Of a stretch of DNA of 64,000 bases, positions 61,429-64,000 are shown piece by piece (the stretch's first letter is position 1; the number at the start of each line of letters is the position of its first letter). The stretch is from Canna indica (lineage: Eukaryota > Streptophyta > Magnoliopsida > Zingiberales > Cannaceae). The DNA is taken from positions 54,673,501 through 54,737,500 of the forward strand of contig CP136898.1 in the NCBI GenBank assembly GCA_034359265.1. The letters are read 5' to 3'. The notes under the pieces were generated by a model. It was not told the origin of the DNA. It ran no database searches and saw nothing but the letters and a program-made list of their open reading frames with translations. Made by a program: the position numbers and the translations under genes.

Positions 61429-64000
61429 GTGAATGTTCTGGAGTCGCTCGAGACTCAGATTATTGGGCGTTTCGAGTCGATACCCCGCTGTTCAATCAGT
61501 CGGCTTCGTTCAAGATTCTATTCAAAAAATCTTGCAATTCTTTGCATTAGTCTGTCAAAAATAATTCGAGTAACAACTTCTCCCATCACAGTGAATGTTC
61601 TGGAGTCGCTCGTGACTCAGATTGCTGGGCATTTCGAGTCGATACCCCGCTGTTCAATCAGTCGGCTTCGTTCAAGATTCTATTCGAAAAATCTTGCAAT
61701 TCTTTGCATTAGTCTATCAAAAATAACTCGATTAACAACTTCTCCCATCACAGTGAATGTTCTGGAGTCGCTCGAGACTCAGATTTCTGGTCGTTTCGAG
61801 TCGATACCCCGAAGTTCAATCCGTAGGCTTCGTTCAAGATTCTATACGAAAAATCTTGCAATTCTTTGCAATAGTCTATAAAAAATAACTCGATTAACAA
61901 CTTCTCCCATCACAGTGAATGTTCTGGAGTCGCTCGAGACTCAGATTGTTGGGCGTTTCGAGTCGATACCCCGCTGTTCAATCAGTCGGCTTCGTTCAAG
62001 ATTCTTTTCAAAAAATCTTGCAATTCTTTGCATTAGTCTGTCAAAAATAACTCGATTAACAACTTCTCCCATCACAGTGAATGTTCTAGAGTCGCTCGTG
62101 ACTCAGATTGCTGGGCATTTCGAGTCGATACCCCGTTGTTCAATCAGTCGGCTTCGTTCAAGATTCTATTCGAAAAATCTTGCAATTCTTTGCATTAGTC
62201 TATCAAAAATAACTCGATTAACAACTTCTCCCATCACAGTGAACATTCTGGAGTCGCTCGAGACTCAGATTGCTGGGCGTTTCGAGTCGATACCCCGCTG
62301 TTCAATTAGTCAGCTTCGTTCAAGATTCTATTCGAAAAATCTTGCAATTCTTGGCATTAGTCTGTCAAAAATAACTCGATTAACAACTTCTCCCACCACA
62401 GTGAATGTTCTGGAGTCGCTTGAGACACAGATTTCTGGTCGTTTCGAGCCGATACCCCGTAGTTCAATCCGTAGGCTTCGTTCAAGATTCTATTCGAAAA
62501 ATCTTGCAATTCTTTGCAATATAGTCTGTAAAAAATAACTCGATTAACAACTTATCCCATCACAGTGAATGTTCTGGAGTCGCTCGAGACTCAGATTGCT
62601 AGGCGATTTGAGTCGATACCCCGCTGTTCAATCAGTCGGCTTCGTTCAAGATTCTATTCGAAAAATCTTGCAATTCTTTGCATTAGTTTGTCAAAAATAA
62701 CTCGATTAACAACTTCTCCCATCACAGTGAATGTTCTGGAGTCGCTCGAGACTCAGATTTCTGGTCGTTTCGAGTCGATACCCCGAAGTTCAATCCGTAG
62801 GCTTCGTTCAAGATTCTATTCGAAAAATCTTGCAATTCTTTGCAATAGTCTATAAAAAATAACTCGATTAACAACTTCTCCCATCACAGTGAATGTTCTG
62901 GAGTCGCTCGAGACTCAGATTGTTGGGCGATTTGAGTCGATACCCCGCTGTTCAATCAGTCGGCTTCGTTCAAGATTCTATTCGAAAAATCTTGCAATTC
63001 TTTGCATTAGTTTGTCAAAAATAACTCGATTAACAACTTCTCCCATCACAGTGAATGTTCTGGAGTCGCTCGAGACTCAGATTTCTGGTCGTTTCGAGTC
63101 GATACCCCGAAGTTCAATCCGTAGGCTTCGTTCAAGATTCTATACGAAAAATCTTGCAATTCTTTGCAATAGTCTATAAAAAATAACTCGATTAACAACT
63201 TCTCCCATCACAGTGAATGTTCTGGAGTCGCTCGAGACTCAGATTGTTGGGCGTTTCGAGTCGATACCCCGCTGTTCAATCAGTCGGCTTCGTTCAAGAT
63301 TCTATTCAAAAAATCTTGCAATTCTTTGCATTAGTCTGTCAAAAATAACTCGATTAACAACTTCTCCCATCACAGTGAATGTTCTAGAGTCGCTCGTGAC
63401 TCAGATTGCTGGGCATTTTGAGTCGATACCCCGCTGTTCAATCAGTCGGCTTCGTTCAAGATTCTATTCGAAAAATCTTGCAATTCTTTGCATTAGTCTA
63501 TCAAAAATAACTCGATTAACAACTTCTCCCATCACAGTGAACGTTCTGGAGTCGCTCGAGACTCAGATTGCTGGGCGTTTCGAGTCGATACCCCGCTGTT
63601 CAATTAGTCAGCTTCGTTCAAGATTCTATTCGAAAAATCTTGCAATTCTTGGCATTAGTCTGTCAAAAATAACTCGATTAACAACTTCTCCCACCACAGT
63701 GAATGTTCTGGAGTCGCTTGAGACACAGATTTCTGGTCGTTTCGAGCCGATACCCCGAAGTTCAATCCGTAGGCTTCGTTCAAGATTCTATTCGAAAAAT
63801 CTTGCAATTCTTTGCAATATAGTCTGTAAAAAATAACTCGATTAACAACTTATCCCATCACAGTGAATGTTCTGGAGTCGCTCGAGACTCAGATTGCTAG
63901 GCGATTTGAGTCGATACCCCGCTGTTCAATCAGTCGGCTTCGTTCAAGATTCTATTCGAAAAATCTTGCAATTCTTTGCATTAGTTTGTCAAAAATAACT

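Larger units (their letters stand above)
1..64000 (+). repeat. Satellite DNA array, 162/164-bp monomer, continuous across the window
   Basis: Every line of the window is a copy of one monomer of 162 bp (164 bp in a subset), head to tail, all in one orientation. Starts defined by GTGAATGTTC run from 55 to 63863. The distance between them equals 393 units if 71 of them are 2 bp longer, and 71 is the number of gcaatatagtct variants I count, so no other net indel is needed. A and B monomer families differ at about 9 positions. There is no unique sequence, inversion, transposon or gene. Long homogeneous arrays with nested higher-order structure are characteristic of eukaryotic centromeric or pericentromeric satellites; that assignment is inference. 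I do not recognise the family or species. Both ends are cut inside monomers. Confidence 0.98.
61105..64000 (+). repeat. Right-end HOR, copy 4 (truncated by the window end)
   Basis: It starts with the same core, then at 62889 follows copy 1 rather than copies 2 and 3: A1-B1, then A1-A2-A6-B2 with gttctagagtc, gggcattttgag and gaacgttctgg, then A5. The offset to copy 1 is 9,410 bp throughout. One private change is gattattggg near 61459. This marks the second copy of a super-repeat. Confidence 0.88.

Noticed and set aside
1..64000. CRISPR array
   Set aside because: The 162-bp units are contiguous and similar over their full length. There are no short repeats separated by unique spacers and no cas genes.
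1..64000. Bacterial or phage accessory region with a new defence or mobile system
   Set aside because: There are no genes, ribosome-binding sites or operon structure. A homogeneous 64-kb array of nucleosome-sized repeats fits eukaryotic heterochromatin instead.
1..64000. Telomeric repeats or microsatellites within the array
   Set aside because: No TTAGG- or TTAGGG-type runs, and no short simple repeats beyond A-tracts of five to seven bases.

Overview
The whole 64,000-base window is one uninterrupted tandem satellite array. I see no protein-coding gene, RNA gene, mobile element, CRISPR array or unique spacer in it. The basic unit is a 162-bp monomer, about 43% GC by hand count of one monomer. 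Every monomer lies in the same orientation. Taking the recurring GTGAATGTTC word as the start of the unit, the first start is at 55 and the last at 63863. These 63,808 bases resolve exactly into 393 monomers: 322 of 162 bp and 71 of 164 bp (an extra AT dinucleotide). Partial monomers run off both ends, so the array extends past the window on each side.

Two related families intermingle. A-type units carry ctgttcaatcagtcggc and gcattagt. B-type units carry gaagttcaatccgtaggc and gcaatagt or gcaatatagt. They differ at about 9 of 162 positions by hand alignment, so they are roughly 94% identical. Subtypes: A1 (gattgttggg), A2 (ctcgtgactcag, gggcatttcg), A3 (ctcgggactcag, gggcgatttgag), A4 (preceded by acttatccc, with gctgggcgtttcg), A5 (gctaggcgatttg), A6 (aattagtcagcttcg, cttggcattag), B1 (162 bp, gcaatagtctataaaa), B2 (164 bp, cttgagacacag, gagccgata) and B3 (164 bp, tatttgaaaaatc, often taggtttcg).

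The subtypes form higher-order repeats (HORs) whose unit changes along the window. At 1-5.9 kb there are units of 2,110 and 1,620 bp. At 5.9-11.7 kb there are two copies of a 2,924-bp 18-mer. At 12.5-14.5 kb there are three copies of a 650-bp 4-mer. At 15.6-22.1 kb there is a 3,250-bp 20-mer. At 20.5-28.8 kb there are overlapping 1,788-bp and 3,088-bp registers. At 29.1-31.7 kb there is a 1,296-bp 8-mer. At 33.0-42.3 kb there is a 4,220/5,034-bp unit, one copy holding an internal 814-bp duplication. At 42.4-49.6 kb there are 1,136-bp and 1,624-bp registers. At 51.7-64 kb there are copies of 3,732, 2,920 and 2,758 bp that together form a 9,410-bp super-repeat, which begins again at 61105.

The organism is not identifiable from this sequence. 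Nucleosome-sized monomers, tens of kilobases of array and nested HORs are typical of eukaryotic centromeric or pericentromeric heterochromatin. I infer a eukaryote, possibly an invertebrate, with low certainty, and I do not recognise the satellite family.

Open reading frames are plentiful only because 162 is a multiple of three and one frame of the A monomer has no stop. They begin at GTG rather than ATG, end wherever a B monomer occurs, and carry nonsense mutations that were copied with the HORs. I therefore call no CDS.
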